The notes beneath the pieces are model-generated. The model saw only the letters and a list, made by a program, of their open reading frames with translations. It did not search any database and was not told the DNA's origin. Below, piece by piece: positions 8,460 to 17,696 of a stretch of 64,000 bases of DNA. Numbering within the stretch: position 1 is the stretch's first letter; every line of letters begins with the position of its first letter. A program made the translations under genes and the position numbers. Source of the DNA: Pseudomonas_T sp032052615 (GTDB taxonomy: Bacteria > Pseudomonadota > Gammaproteobacteria > Pseudomonadales > Pseudomonadaceae); the NCBI GenBank assembly GCA_032052615.1, contig DAMBWF010000002.1, positions 496,001 to 560,000 on the forward strand. The letters are read 5' to 3'.

Positions 8460-9887
8460 ATGTTTGGTTCCAACGACGACAAGAAGACCCCGGCGGAACC
8501 CGCCGAGAAGAAATCCCTGTTCGGGTGGTTTCGGCGCAAGCCCCAGGACACGCCAGCCCCCCCTGAAACCCCCTCCGCGCCGATCGTCGATGCCCCGGCC
8601 GAGGCGCCGGGCGCCGAGCGGGCGGATATCACCGAAGACGCGGAGCTGCCCAGCGGGCCCGCTTCCGTCGAACCGGCCCCGATCCCATCCCCCGGGCCCG
8701 CGATAGCCTCGCCCGCCGCCGACCCGGTGCCGCCGGTCGAGCGGGCGGCCCCGGCCACCGCGCCTCTGCCGCCGGTGCCCCAGGACGAGCCGGTGGCCCC
8801 GCCGGCGGCGCCGGGCCCCGAGGTCACCGGCGACCCCGAGCTGGGCGCCGCGCCGCCTCCCGCGAACGGCACGGGCGTTCTCGCCCGCCCGCGGGGCGAG
8901 GCCAGCCAGCCGGCCGCCGAGCCGGCTCCGGTTCCGGCCGCCGCGCCCGCCGAGGCCCGTGGCGGCTTCTTCGCCCGCCTCAAGCAGGGCCTGGCCAAGA
9001 CCAGCGCCAGCCTCGGCGAGGGCATGGCCAGCCTGTTCCTCGGCCGCAAGGCCATCGACGACGACCTGCTGGAAGAGATCGAGACCCGCCTGCTCACCGC
9101 CGACGTCGGCGTCGAGGCCACCGGCGTCATCGTGCAGAACCTCACCCGCCGGGTCGCCCGCAAGGAACTGGCCGATAGCGGCGCGCTGTACAAGGCGCTG
9201 CAGGAAGAGCTGGCCGCGCTGCTGCGCCCGGTGGAACAGCCGCTGCGCCTCGACGCCGCCCGCCAGCCCTACGTGATCCTGGTGGTGGGGGTGAACGGCG
9301 CCGGCAAGACCACCACCATCGGCAAGCTGGCGAAGAAGCTCCAGCAAGACGGCAAGAAGGTCATGCTGGCCGCCGGCGACACCTTCCGCGCCGCCGCGGT
9401 GGAGCAATTGCAGGTGTGGGGCGAGCGCAACGACATCGCCGTGATCGCCCAGCACACCGGCGCCGACTCGGCCTCGGTGATCTTCGACGCGGTGCAGGCC
9501 GCCAAGGCTCGGGGCATCGACGTGCTGATCGCCGACACCGCCGGGCGCCTGCATACCAAGGACAACCTGATGGAGGAGCTGAAGAAGGTGCGCCGGGTGA
9601 TCGGCAAGCTGGACGACAGCGCGCCCCACGAGGTGTTGTTGGTGCTGGACGCCGGCACCGGGCAGAACGCCATCAACCAGACCCGCCAGTTCAACCAGGC
9701 GGTGGCGCTCACCGGTCTGGCGTTGACCAAGCTGGACGGCACCGCCAAGGGCGGAGTGATCTTCGCCCTGGCCAAGCAGTTCGGCCTGCCGATCCGCTAC
9801 ATCGGCGTCGGCGAGGGCATCGACGACCTGCGGACCTTCGAGGCCGATGCCTTCGTCCAGGCGCTGTTCGCCGAGCGGGGCGCCTGA
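8460..9887 (+). CDS. ftsY: Signal recognition particle receptor FtsY
   Basis: SRP receptor GTPase that delivers ribosome-nascent chain complexes to the Sec translocon. The 475-residue protein has a long acidic, proline/alanine-rich A domain (about residues 20-165), which targets the membrane, then the N domain and the G domain. The P-loop is GVNGAGKTTT (about residues 278-287), followed by DTAGR and TKLDG (GTPase motifs G3 and G4). ATG 8460 gives the expected MFGSNDDKK start. ftsE and ftsX follow on the same strand, the classic ftsYEX order. The A domain is very GC-rich and probably evolves quickly. Confidence 0.97.
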   Translation: MFGSNDDKKTPAEPAEKKSLFGWFRRKPQDTPAPPETPSAPIVDAPAEAPGAERADITEDAELPSGPASVEPAPIPSPGPAIASPAADPVPPVERAAPATAPLPPVPQDEPVAPPAAPGPEVTGDPELGAAPPPANGTGVLARPRGEASQPAAEPAPVPAAAPAEARGGFFARLKQGLAKTSASLGEGMASLFLGRKAIDDDLLEEIETRLLTADVGVEATGVIVQNLTRRVARKELADSGALYKALQEELAALLRPVEQPLRLDAARQPYVILVVGVNGAGKTTTIGKLAKKLQQDGKKVMLAAGDTFRAAAVEQLQVWGERNDIAVIAQHTGADSASVIFDAVQAAKARGIDVLIADTAGRLHTKDNLMEELKKVRRVIGKLDDSAPHEVLLVLDAGTGQNAINQTRQFNQAVALTGLALTKLDGTAKGGVIFALAKQFGLPIRYIGVGEGIDDLRTFEADAFVQALFAERGA

Positions 9888-9940
9888 GTGGCGCCGCTTC
9901 GCTCCACTGTCCATCCCACCCGCCGAGGTCAGGCTCCGTC

Positions 9941-10608
<668 letters not shown>

Positions 10609-10612
<4 letters not shown>

Positions 10613-11622
10613 GCGCCACTCGCCAGACCCCGCCCCCGCCGCCCGCCGAGCGGGTCGGCGCCGCGCCGCGCAAGCCGGAGCACAAGGACGACGGCCCGAC
10701 CTTTGGTCACCTGTTTCACGCCTGGCTGGAAAGCCATCGCGCCAGCCTGGTGGACAGCCTGCGGCGCCTGGGCCGGCAACCCGTCGGCAGCTTCTTCACC
10801 TGCCTGGTGATGGCCATCGCCCTGTCCCTGCCCATGGGCCTGTCGCTCTTATTGAACAACGTCGAGCGGCTGGCCGGTTCCTGGCAGCGGGCGGCGCAGA
10901 TTTCCCTCTACCTGAGCCTGGACGCCCACGAGCAGGAGGGCGAGCGCCTGCGCGACGAGATCGCCGCCCTGCCCGAGGTGGCGGAGGCCGAATGGATCAG
11001 CCGCGAGCGCGCCCTGGCGGAATTCCAGCAGGACTCCGGCCTGGGCCAGGCCCTCAAGGAACTGCCGGAGAACCCCCTGCCGGGGGTGATCCTGGTGACC
11101 CCGGCACAGATCGATAAGGCCGGACTGGAAGCCCTGCGCGCCCGCCTGGCGGAGATGCCCAAGGTGGAGCAGGCCCAGCTCGACCTGGTCTGGGTGGAGC
11201 GCCTGGGGGCGATCCTCACCCTGGGCGACCGCTTCATCTTCGGCCTGACCGTGCTGCTGGTGCTGGCCCTGCTGCTGGTGATCGGCAACACCATCCGTCT
11301 GCACATCGAAAACCGCCGCAACGAAATTGAGGTCATCAAACTGGTGGGCGGTACGGACAGCTACGTGCGACGTCCCTTCCTCTATATGGGCGCGCTGTAC
11401 GGCATCGGCGCCGGGCTGCTGGCGTGGCTGGTGCTGGCCTACGGGCTGCATTGGCTGAACGACGCGGTGATTCGCCTGGCCGGGTTGTACGGCAGCGACT
11501 TCGCCTTGACCAGCGTGCCTCTGGGCGACGGCCTGTCGCTGCTGCTGGGGGCGGTGTTCCTCGGCTACATCGGCGCCTGGCTGGCGGTGGCGCGGCATTT
11601 GAGCGAACTGGCGCCCCGCTGA
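10609..11622 (+). CDS. ftsX: Cell division protein FtsX
   Basis: Inner-membrane partner of FtsE; in other bacteria its periplasmic loop activates amidases through EnvC-like proteins. The 337 residues show a long cytoplasmic N-terminus, a first membrane segment around FFTCLVMAIALSLPMGLSLLL, a large extracellular domain (about residues 80-200), then three more membrane segments (FIFGLTVLLVLALLLVIG; ALYGIGAGLLAWLVLAYGL; GLSLLLGAVFLGYIGAWLAV). FNRIE-like cytoplasmic motif ENRRNEIEVIKLVGGT lies between segments 2 and 3, as in the family. Confidence 0.96.
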
Positions 11623-11678
11623 ACGGCCCATCGATACGGTCGATAGGCACTATCTGTAAAGGAACTTTTCCAGCCGTG

Positions 11679-11705
11679 TTGCCTCTCAAGGGCCAATGCT
11701 ACACT
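11679..11705 (+). promoter_or_regulatory. Possible sigma-70 promoter of rpoH
   Basis: TTGCCT (11679-11684) and TACACT (11700-11705) resemble -35 and -10 hexamers, but the 15-bp spacer is shorter than optimal. They lie 31 bases before the rpoH start. It is weak by itself; expression from the ftsYEX transcript or other sigma factors is also possible. Confidence 0.35.
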
Positions 11706-11717
11706 GCGGCACGTTTC

Positions 11718-11735
11718 GTGAATCGGAGGATTCGC
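11718..11735 (+). promoter_or_regulatory. Hairpin over the rpoH ribosome binding site (candidate RNA thermometer)
   Basis: GTGAATC (11718-11724) can pair with GATTCGC (11729-11735), six Watson-Crick pairs plus one U-G, leaving a GGAG tetraloop. The GGAGG Shine-Dalgarno is thus in the loop and closing pair, and the ATG follows immediately. Such short SD-sequestering stems can melt at heat-shock temperature; the role is inferred. Confidence 0.5.
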
Positions 11736-12590
11736 ATGACCACTTCCTTGCAACCTGTCTATGCCCTGGCGCCGGGAGCCAATCTCGAAGCCTATGTGCA
11801 AGCGGTCAACAGCATCCCGCTGCTGAGCGCCGAGCAGGAGCGCGAACTGGCCGAGAGCCTCTTCTACCATCAGGACCTGGACGCGGCCCGGCAGATGGTG
11901 ATGGCGCACCTGCGCTTTGTCGTACACATCGCCCGCAGCTATGCCGGCTACGGGCTGGCCCAGGCCGACCTGATTCAGGAAGGCAACGTCGGGCTGATGA
12001 AGGCCGTCAAGCGTTTCAACCCGGAGATGGGCGTGCGCCTGGTGTCCTTCGCCGTGCACTGGATCAAGGCCGAGATCCACGAGTTCATCCTGCGCAACTG
12101 GCGCATCGTCAAGGTCGCCACCACTAAGGCGCAACGCAAGTTGTTCTTCAACCTGCGCAGCCAGAAGAAGCGGCTGGCCTGGCTGAACAACGATGAAGTC
12201 AAGGCGGTGGCCGAGAGCCTGGGGGTCGAACCCCACGAGGTGAGGGAGATGGAAAGCCGTCTCACCGGCCAGGACATGGCCTTCGACCCGGCGGCGGACG
12301 CCGACGACGACGCGGCCTACCTGTCGCCGGCCCACTACCTGGAAGACCATCGCTACGACCCGGCGCGGCAATTGGAGGAGGCGGACTGGAGCGACAGCGC
12401 CAACGCCAACCTGCACGAGGCCCTGGAAGGTTTGGACGCGCGTAGCCGCGACATCCTGCACCAGCGCTGGCTGGCCGAGGAAAAGGCGACCCTGCACGAC
12501 CTGGCGGCGAAGTACAACGTGTCCGCCGAGCGCATCCGCCAACTGGAAAAAAACGCCATGAACAAGCTCAAGGGCTTCATTCAGGCGTAA
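11736..12590 (+). CDS. rpoH: RNA polymerase heat-shock sigma factor RpoH (sigma-32)
   Basis: Directs transcription of heat-shock genes (chaperones and proteases). The 284-residue length matches Pseudomonas RpoH. Region 2 is seen in RFVVHIARSYAGYGLAQADLIQEGN and the -10-binding AVHWIKAEIHEFILRNWRIVK; the RpoH box QRKLFFNLRS is present at about residues 132-141; region 4 ends with LAAKYNVSAERIRQLEKNAMNKLK. ATG 11736 follows a GGAGG site that lies in a small hairpin. A strong terminator follows. Confidence 0.98.
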   Translation: MTTSLQPVYALAPGANLEAYVQAVNSIPLLSAEQERELAESLFYHQDLDAARQMVMAHLRFVVHIARSYAGYGLAQADLIQEGNVGLMKAVKRFNPEMGVRLVSFAVHWIKAEIHEFILRNWRIVKVATTKAQRKLFFNLRSQKKRLAWLNNDEVKAVAESLGVEPHEVREMESRLTGQDMAFDPAADADDDAAYLSPAHYLEDHRYDPARQLEEADWSDSANANLHEALEGLDARSRDILHQRWLAEEKATLHDLAAKYNVSAERIRQLEKNAMNKLKGFIQA

Positions 12591-12613
12591 GCGACCCGGC
12601 TTCGCGTCCGACG

Positions 12614-12640
12614 AAAAGCCGCCCTTCGGGGCGGCTTTTT
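12614..12640. terminator. Rho-independent terminator between rpoH and mtgA
   Basis: Perfect 11-bp stem AAAAGCCGCCC / GGGCGGCTTTT with a TTCG tetraloop (12625-12628) and T tail. The A-rich 5' side means it can serve both convergent genes. Confidence 0.93.
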
Positions 12641-12652
12641 CATGGCCGCGAT

Positions 12653-13384
12653 TCAGCGCGGCGCCTGGGGCCCGCCGTCGGGGAAGCGCGGGCGCAATTG
12701 GTCGAGGTAGTGGCTGCCGCCGAGCTGGACGGTTTGCCGGCGGATCCAGCCAGCGCGGCGGGCCACGTAGGCGCCGGGTCGGCTGGGGCTCCATTCCCGG
12801 GGGTTGGGCAGCACGGCGGCCAGCAGACAGGCCTGCTGGGTGGAGAGGTAAGGCGCGCCGATGCCGAAGTGATGGCGGGCGGCGGCTTCCGCGCCGAACA
12901 CCCCGTCGCCCCATTCGACGCTGTTCAGGTAGACCTCGAGGATGCGCTGTTTCGACCAGAGCGTTTCGATCAGCAGGGTGAACCAGGCTTCCAGGCCCTT
13001 GCGCAGCCAACTGCGGTCGGACCAGAGGAAGAGGTTCTTCGCCACCTGCTGGCTGAGCGTGCTGGCGCCGCGCAGGGTGCCGCCGCGCTCGTTGTGGACC
13101 ATGGCGGCGCGGATGGCGCCGACATCGAAGCCCCAGTGCTCGGCGAATTTCTGGTCCTCGGCGGCGATCACCGCGATCTTCAGGTCGTCCGGTAGCTCGT
13201 TCCAGGGGCGCCAGTCTCGGCGCAGTTCCACCGGTGTGCCGTCGAGCCAGGATTCCACCTTGCGCTCCAGCATCAGCGCGGTGCCCGGCGGAGGGACCCA
13301 GCGCAGCGCCAGCACTACCAGTGCCGAACCGGCGGCGAACCAGGCGAGGGCTTTGAACAGGCGGCGGAACAGGGTGCGGATCAT
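12653..13384 (-). CDS. mtgA: Monofunctional biosynthetic peptidoglycan transglycosylase MtgA
   Basis: Polymerises lipid II into glycan strands on the periplasmic face of the inner membrane. The 243-residue protein has one N-terminal membrane anchor (ALAWFAAGSALVVLALRWV) and a family 51 glycosyltransferase domain: the catalytic Glu in AAEDQKFAEHWGFD (about residues 74-87), then GASTLSQQVAKNLFL and LEVYLNSVEWG. No transpeptidase domain follows, so it is the monofunctional form. It converges on rpoH across a shared terminator. Confidence 0.95.
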   Translation of the reverse strand: MIRTLFRRLFKALAWFAAGSALVVLALRWVPPPGTALMLERKVESWLDGTPVELRRDWRPWNELPDDLKIAVIAAEDQKFAEHWGFDVGAIRAAMVHNERGGTLRGASTLSQQVAKNLFLWSDRSWLRKGLEAWFTLLIETLWSKQRILEVYLNSVEWGDGVFGAEAAARHHFGIGAPYLSTQQACLLAAVLPNPREWSPSRPGAYVARRAGWIRRQTVQLGGSHYLDQLRPRFPDGGPQAPR

Positions 13385-13497
13385 GCGCTTGGCCTGGGCT
13401 GCGGAAGCGGGCCATTATACAGACCGCGCGTCGGCCGCCGCCGTTCGGGGCGGCGACTTCCCTTCCCGCCGGCCTTGCCGGCCCGCTCGGAGTGATC

Positions 13498-13869
13498 ATG
13501 GCTCGTCTGTTCCTGCTGCTGGCGGCATTCGCCGGCTTCACCGGCGTCGCCCTCGGCGCCTTCGCCGCCCATGGCCTGCGTAACCGCCTGAGCGCCGAGT
13601 ACCTGACGGTGTTCCATACCGGCGTCCAATACCAGCTGGTGCATGCCCTGGCGATGCTGGGCGTGGGCCTGCTGGCCTTGCACGCCCCCAGCCGTGCCCT
13701 GGGCGTCGCCGGAGGCGCCTTCGCGGTGGGCGTGCTGCTGTTTTCCGGCAGCCTCTATGCCCTGACCCTGAGCGGTGTCGGCCGCCTGGGCCTGATCACC
13801 CCGTTCGGCGGGGTGGCGTTCCTGGTGGGCTGGGGATGCCTGGGCCTGTGCGCCTGGCGGCTGGCCTGA
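13498..13869 (+). CDS. DUF423 family small membrane protein
   Basis: A 123-residue inner-membrane protein with four predicted membrane segments and the GAFAAHGL motif (about residues 17-24) typical of DUF423 (YgdD-like) proteins. The function is unknown. ATG 13498 was chosen over GTG 13492 because a GGAG element (13489-13492) is then correctly spaced. It is divergent from mtgA and sits before thiS; the 86-base gap could allow read-through into thiS. Confidence 0.85.
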   Translation: MARLFLLLAAFAGFTGVALGAFAAHGLRNRLSAEYLTVFHTGVQYQLVHALAMLGVGLLALHAPSRALGVAGGAFAVGVLLFSGSLYALTLSGVGRLGLITPFGGVAFLVGWGCLGLCAWRLA

Positions 13870-13955
13870 GCGCGACCGGAGGCCACCCGCGGCCTTGGTC
13901 ATCCGTCCCGTTCGGGGCTAGAATGCCGTCCCCCTCACAGTTGTGACCGTCCGTC

Positions 13956-14156
13956 ATGCGCATCCAGTTGAATGGTGAACCCTTCGAACTGCCCGATGGC
14001 GAAAGCGTCGCCGGCCTGATCGAGCGCCTGCAACTGGCTGGCCGTCGCGTCGCGGTCGAACTCAATCTGGACATCGTGCCGCGCAGCCAGCACCCCACCA
14101 CCGCGCTTCGCGAAGGCGACCGCGTCGAAGTGGTGCATGCCATCGGCGGCGGCTAG
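13956..14156 (+). CDS. thiS: Sulfur carrier protein ThiS
   Basis: Ubiquitin-like sulfur carrier for the thiazole moiety of thiamin. The 66-residue protein ends in IGGG, supplying the C-terminal Gly-Gly that is adenylated and converted to thiocarboxylate. MRIQLNGEPFELPDGESVAGLI is the usual beta-grasp start. thiG follows 42 bases downstream; the enzymes that load ThiS (ThiF/IscS types) are not in the window. Confidence 0.95.
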   Translation: MRIQLNGEPFELPDGESVAGLIERLQLAGRRVAVELNLDIVPRSQHPTTALREGDRVEVVHAIGGG

Positions 14157-14198
14157 GGCGAGCGATCCGCGTTCCGCCCCGTACTGGAGGTTTCCCCG

Positions 14199-14993
14199 AT
14201 GAGCGACGTTCTGCGCGACAAGCCTTTCACCCTGGCCGGCCGGACCTACGGCTCGCGCCTGCTGGTGGGTACCGGCAAGTACAAGGACCTGGACGAGACC
14301 CGCCGGGCCATCGAGGCCAGCGGCGCGGAGATCGTCACCGTCGCGGTGCGCCGCACCAACATCGGCCAGAATCCCGGCGAACCCAACCTGCTGGACGTGA
14401 TCCCGCCGGACCGCTACACCATCCTGCCCAACACCGCTGGCTGCTTCGACGCCGCCGAGGCGGTGCGCACCTGCCGCCTGGCCCGCGAACTGCTGGACGG
14501 CCACCGCCTGGTAAAGCTGGAAGTGCTGGCCGACCAGAAGACCCTGTTCCCCAACGTCATCGAGACCCTGCGCGCCGCCGAGACCCTGGTGAAGGACGGC
14601 TTCGACGTGATGGTCTACACCAGCGACGACCCGATCATCGCCCGCCAGCTCGCCGACCTGGGCTGCATCGCGGTGATGCCCCTGGCCGGGCTGATCGGTA
14701 CCGGGCTGGGCATCTGCAACCCCTACAATCTGCGGATCATCCTCGAGGAAGCGAAGGTGCCGGTGCTGGTGGATGCCGGGGTCGGCACCGCTTCCGACGC
14801 CACCATCGCCATGGAGCTGGGCTGCGACGGCGTGCTGATGAACAGCGCCATCGCCCACGCTGGCGACCCGGTGATGATGGGCGAGGCGATGAAGCACGCC
14901 ATTGTCGCCGGTCGCCTGGCCTACCTCGCCGGGCGCATGCCGAAGAAACTTTACGCCAGCGCGTCCTCGCCGCTGGACGGGCTGGTCCGCTGA
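14199..14993 (+). CDS. thiG: Thiazole synthase ThiG
   Basis: Condenses 1-deoxy-D-xylulose 5-phosphate, dehydroglycine and ThiS thiocarboxylate to the thiazole phosphate of thiamin. The 264-residue TIM barrel shows the Schiff-base lysine in RLVKLEVL (about residue 106) and the phosphate-binding VDAGVGTASDA and GVLMNSAIAHA segments. A good Shine-Dalgarno (GGAGG) precedes ATG 14199. It is co-directional with thiS and trmB, as in other Pseudomonas. Confidence 0.97.
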   Translation: MSDVLRDKPFTLAGRTYGSRLLVGTGKYKDLDETRRAIEASGAEIVTVAVRRTNIGQNPGEPNLLDVIPPDRYTILPNTAGCFDAAEAVRTCRLARELLDGHRLVKLEVLADQKTLFPNVIETLRAAETLVKDGFDVMVYTSDDPIIARQLADLGCIAVMPLAGLIGTGLGICNPYNLRIILEEAKVPVLVDAGVGTASDATIAMELGCDGVLMNSAIAHAGDPVMMGEAMKHAIVAGRLAYLAGRMPKKLYASASSPLDGLVR

Positions 14994-15048
14994 CAGTTCG
15001 CGGGGCGGGTAGCCGCTCCGCGCCGGTTTCCACTCAGACAGGTTTTCC

Positions 15049-15756
15049 ATGAGCGATCCACATGCGCAGCCCGAGGCGCGCCCGCACCGTACCATCAAGA
15101 GCTTCGTGATGCGCGCCGGGCGCATGACCGAGGGCCAGCAGCGCGGCCTCGACCGCGGCTGGCCGCGCTTCGGCCTGGCGCTGGAGGACGGCCGCCGCGA
15201 CTTCGCCGAGGTGTTCGGCCGCCGCGCGCCGCTGACCGTCGAGATCGGCTTTGGCATGGGCCAGTCCTTGCTGGAGATGGCCGCCGCCGCGCCCGAGCAG
15301 GATTTCATCGGCGTGGAAGTGCACAAGCCGGGGGTCGGCGCATTGCTCAACGGCTTGCTGGCCCAGGGCCTGGAGAACGTCCGGGTGTACAGTTGCGACG
15401 CTTTGGAAGTGCTGCGCGACTGCGTGCCCGATGGCGGCCTGGACCGCCTGCTGCTGTTCTTCCCCGACCCCTGGCACAAGTCCCGCCACCACAAGCGGCG
15501 CATCGTCCAGCCGGCCTTCGCCGAGCTGGTGCGGAAGAAGCTGCGGATCGGCGGCGTGCTGCACATGGCCACCGACTGGGCGCCCTATGCCGAACACATG
15601 CTGGAGGTGATGAAGGCGGCGCCCGGATACCGCAACCTGGCCGCCGACGGCGCCTACGTCCCGCGTCCGGAGGAACGCCCGGTGACCAAGTTCGAGCGGC
15701 GCGGGGAGCGCCTCGGCCATGGCGTCTGGGACCTGAAGTTCGAGCGCGTGGATTGA
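15049..15756 (+). CDS. trmB: tRNA (guanine(46)-N(7))-methyltransferase TrmB
   Basis: SAM-dependent enzyme making m7G46 in the variable loop of tRNAs. The 235 residues include RAGRMTEGQQRGLD, the SAM site EIGFGMGQSLLEMA (about residues 65-78), and the catalytic FFPDPWHKSRHHKRRI block (about residues 141-156), diagnostic of the family. It lies 55 bases after thiG, probably in one transcript. Confidence 0.97.
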   Translation: MSDPHAQPEARPHRTIKSFVMRAGRMTEGQQRGLDRGWPRFGLALEDGRRDFAEVFGRRAPLTVEIGFGMGQSLLEMAAAAPEQDFIGVEVHKPGVGALLNGLLAQGLENVRVYSCDALEVLRDCVPDGGLDRLLLFFPDPWHKSRHHKRRIVQPAFAELVRKKLRIGGVLHMATDWAPYAEHMLEVMKAAPGYRNLAADGAYVPRPEERPVTKFERRGERLGHGVWDLKFERVD

Positions 15757-15883
15757 CCCCTCCCGGCGGCCGGTTCGCCGGGCCGTCCCAAGGACGATAA
15801 CAACAGACCGGGTCCACCCGGCACCAGGATGGCTACTCACCTCAAGAACGCACCGAGCACGCCACGGCACCGCCGGCGGCGAT

Positions 15884-15891
15884 AACAACAA
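15884..15891 (+). promoter_or_regulatory. Candidate Hfq/Crc CA motif before the DUF1329 gene
   Basis: AACAACAA in the leader, 30 bases before the Shine-Dalgarno, fits the AAnAAnAA consensus bound by Hfq with Crc in Pseudomonas catabolite repression. A near copy (AACAACAG, 15799-15806) lies 85 bases upstream. Function not shown. Confidence 0.4.
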
Positions 15892-15933
15892 AAGCGGTCG
15901 CGGCCACCGGCCAGCACCGCAAGGAGAGCGCTT

Positions 15934-17277
15934 GTGTTGAAACGTTTAGGCGTCACGCTGCTGGCCGCTTGCGCCCTGCAAGCCCAGGCCGCGGTGGAGG
16001 AGGCCCAGGCCGCACGGCTGGGTCGCGACCTGACTCCCTTGGGCGGCGAGCGGGCCGGCAATGCCGCCGGCACCATCCCGGCCTGGGAGGGCGGCCTGGC
16101 CACGCCGCCGCCGGACTACCGCAGCGGCATGCACCACCCCGATCCCTACACCGGCGAGAAGCCGCTGTACGTGGTCGACGCGCAGAACCTCGACCGCTAC
16201 GCCGCGCGGATGCCCGAGGGCCTTCAGGACCTGGTGCGCCGCCACCCCGACTACCGCGTGCGGGTGTTCCCCACCCATCGCAGCGCCGCCGCGCCCCCGC
16301 GCATCTACGACGCGACCCGCTACAACGCCGGCCACGCCCGCCTCATCTCCAGTGGCAATGGCGTGGAGGGCGCCGCCTCCGGCGTTCCGTTTCCGATCCC
16401 GGCCAGCGGCCAGGAGGCGATCTGGAACCACATCATGCGTTACCGGGGCGACCAGATTCACTTCGTCACCAACCAGGCGGCGGTGCTGGCCAACGGCGGC
16501 TACACCCTGCTCAAGCTGGATCGCGACGTGTATTTCGTCTATGGCCGTAAGGGCATGACCCCCGAGGGGCTGAACAACACCCTGTTCTATTACAAGTACA
16601 CGGTGATGGCCCCCTCGCGCGTGGCGGGCTCGGCCCTGGTGGTGCAGGAAACCCTCGACCAGGTCCTGTCGATCCGCAAGGCCTGGCGCTTCAACCGCAG
16701 CGAGCGACGGGTGCGGCGCCTGCCGATGCTGGCCTACGAGTCGCTGCAGCCGGACACCAACGGCATGGCTACCGCCGACATGGTCGATACCTACAACGGC
16801 GCCCCGGACCGCTACGAGTGGGTCCTCAAGGGCAAGCAGGAGATGCTCGTCCCCTACAACAGCTATGCGGTGCACCAGAAGGGCATTCCCTACGAGCGTA
16901 TTCTCAAACCGCAGTTCGTCGACCCGGACCTGCTGCGCTACGAGCTGCACCGGGTCTGGATAGTGGAGGCGACCCTGCGCAAGGGCTTCGGTCATCCGGT
17001 GGCCAAGCGGAGGTTCTACCTGGACGAGGATAGCTGGCAGATCCTCGCCGCCGACCACTACGACAAGGACGGCCGCCTGACCGGGCTGCAGGAAAGCCAC
17101 CCCATCAGCTACTACGATGTCCCGATGTTCGGCAGCACCCTGGAGACCCTCTACGACCTCGCCGGCGGCCGCTACTTCGTCGATGGCATGGACAACAACG
17201 AGCCCATGTACGACTTCCACGCGCCGCTGAGCCCGCGCGACTTCACCCCGCAGGCGCTGCGCCGCGAAGGCATCTGA
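15934..17277 (+). CDS. DUF1329 family exported protein
   Basis: A 447-residue protein with an N-terminal signal peptide (LGVTLLAACALQAQA) and a DUF1329 domain across the mature part; relatives in Pseudomonas are often annotated as outer-membrane-lipoprotein-sorting-like and are commonly seen beside DUF1302 proteins, but no DUF1302 gene is nearby here. The proposed start is GTG 15934, seven bases after AAGGAG; TTG 15937 is an alternative. The biochemical function is unknown. It has its own leader with CA motifs and its own terminator, so it is probably monocistronic. Confidence 0.85.
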   Translation: MLKRLGVTLLAACALQAQAAVEEAQAARLGRDLTPLGGERAGNAAGTIPAWEGGLATPPPDYRSGMHHPDPYTGEKPLYVVDAQNLDRYAARMPEGLQDLVRRHPDYRVRVFPTHRSAAAPPRIYDATRYNAGHARLISSGNGVEGAASGVPFPIPASGQEAIWNHIMRYRGDQIHFVTNQAAVLANGGYTLLKLDRDVYFVYGRKGMTPEGLNNTLFYYKYTVMAPSRVAGSALVVQETLDQVLSIRKAWRFNRSERRVRRLPMLAYESLQPDTNGMATADMVDTYNGAPDRYEWVLKGKQEMLVPYNSYAVHQKGIPYERILKPQFVDPDLLRYELHRVWIVEATLRKGFGHPVAKRRFYLDEDSWQILAADHYDKDGRLTGLQESHPISYYDVPMFGSTLETLYDLAGGRYFVDGMDNNEPMYDFHAPLSPRDFTPQALRREGI

Positions 17278-17297
17278 TTTCCGGCCTGCCTGGCCAC

Positions 17298-17320
17298 GCC
17301 GCCTTCGGGCGGCTTTTTTT
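17298..17320 (+). terminator. Rho-independent terminator of the DUF1329 gene
   Basis: GCCGCC / GGCGGC stem (17298-17303 with 17308-17313), TTCG loop, then seven T residues (17314-17320). Confidence 0.92.
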
Positions 17321-17353
17321 CGCTGCCCCGCGCCCGGTGCGAGAACAGGGCCG

Positions 17354-17677
17354 TCAGTTGCGCTCTGCCAGCACGCCGATCGCGAGCAGCGCCAGGAGCA
17401 GCGCCGGCGCCAGGGTGTAGTTGTTGAAGTGGCCCAGCCCCTTGGCCAGCCAGGGCGTGAGCCAGACCATCGCCAGGCCATAGCCCGCCAGGCACAGGGC
17501 GACGAACAGCAGGCCGCGCAGCACCGGATTGAGCCCGCCCAGGCGCTGCCGGACCCAGGCGTTGACGCCGGGGCCGAGCAGCACCAGCAGCGTGGCCATC
17601 AGCGCCAGGGCGATCTCCGAAAGATGGGCGCGGCACAGGCGGGAGAGGTGAGCGATCAGGTCGAGTGCAACGTGCAT
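17354..17677 (-). CDS. Small membrane protein, DUF3392-like
   Basis: A 107-residue protein with three strongly hydrophobic segments (ALALMATLLVLLGPGV; GLLFVALCLAGYGLAMVWL; LAPALLLALLAIGVLA), probably an inner-membrane protein. Length and pattern recall the DUF3392 family of gammaproteobacteria, but that assignment is from memory. ATG 17677 gives MHVALDLIAHLSRL. The GGDEF gene ends 20 bases upstream on the same strand, suggesting an operon. No function can be proposed. Confidence 0.7.
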   Translation of the reverse strand: MHVALDLIAHLSRLCRAHLSEIALALMATLLVLLGPGVNAWVRQRLGGLNPVLRGLLFVALCLAGYGLAMVWLTPWLAKGLGHFNNYTLAPALLLALLAIGVLAERN

Positions 17678-17696
17678 GGAAGGTCCTCGTCGGGCG

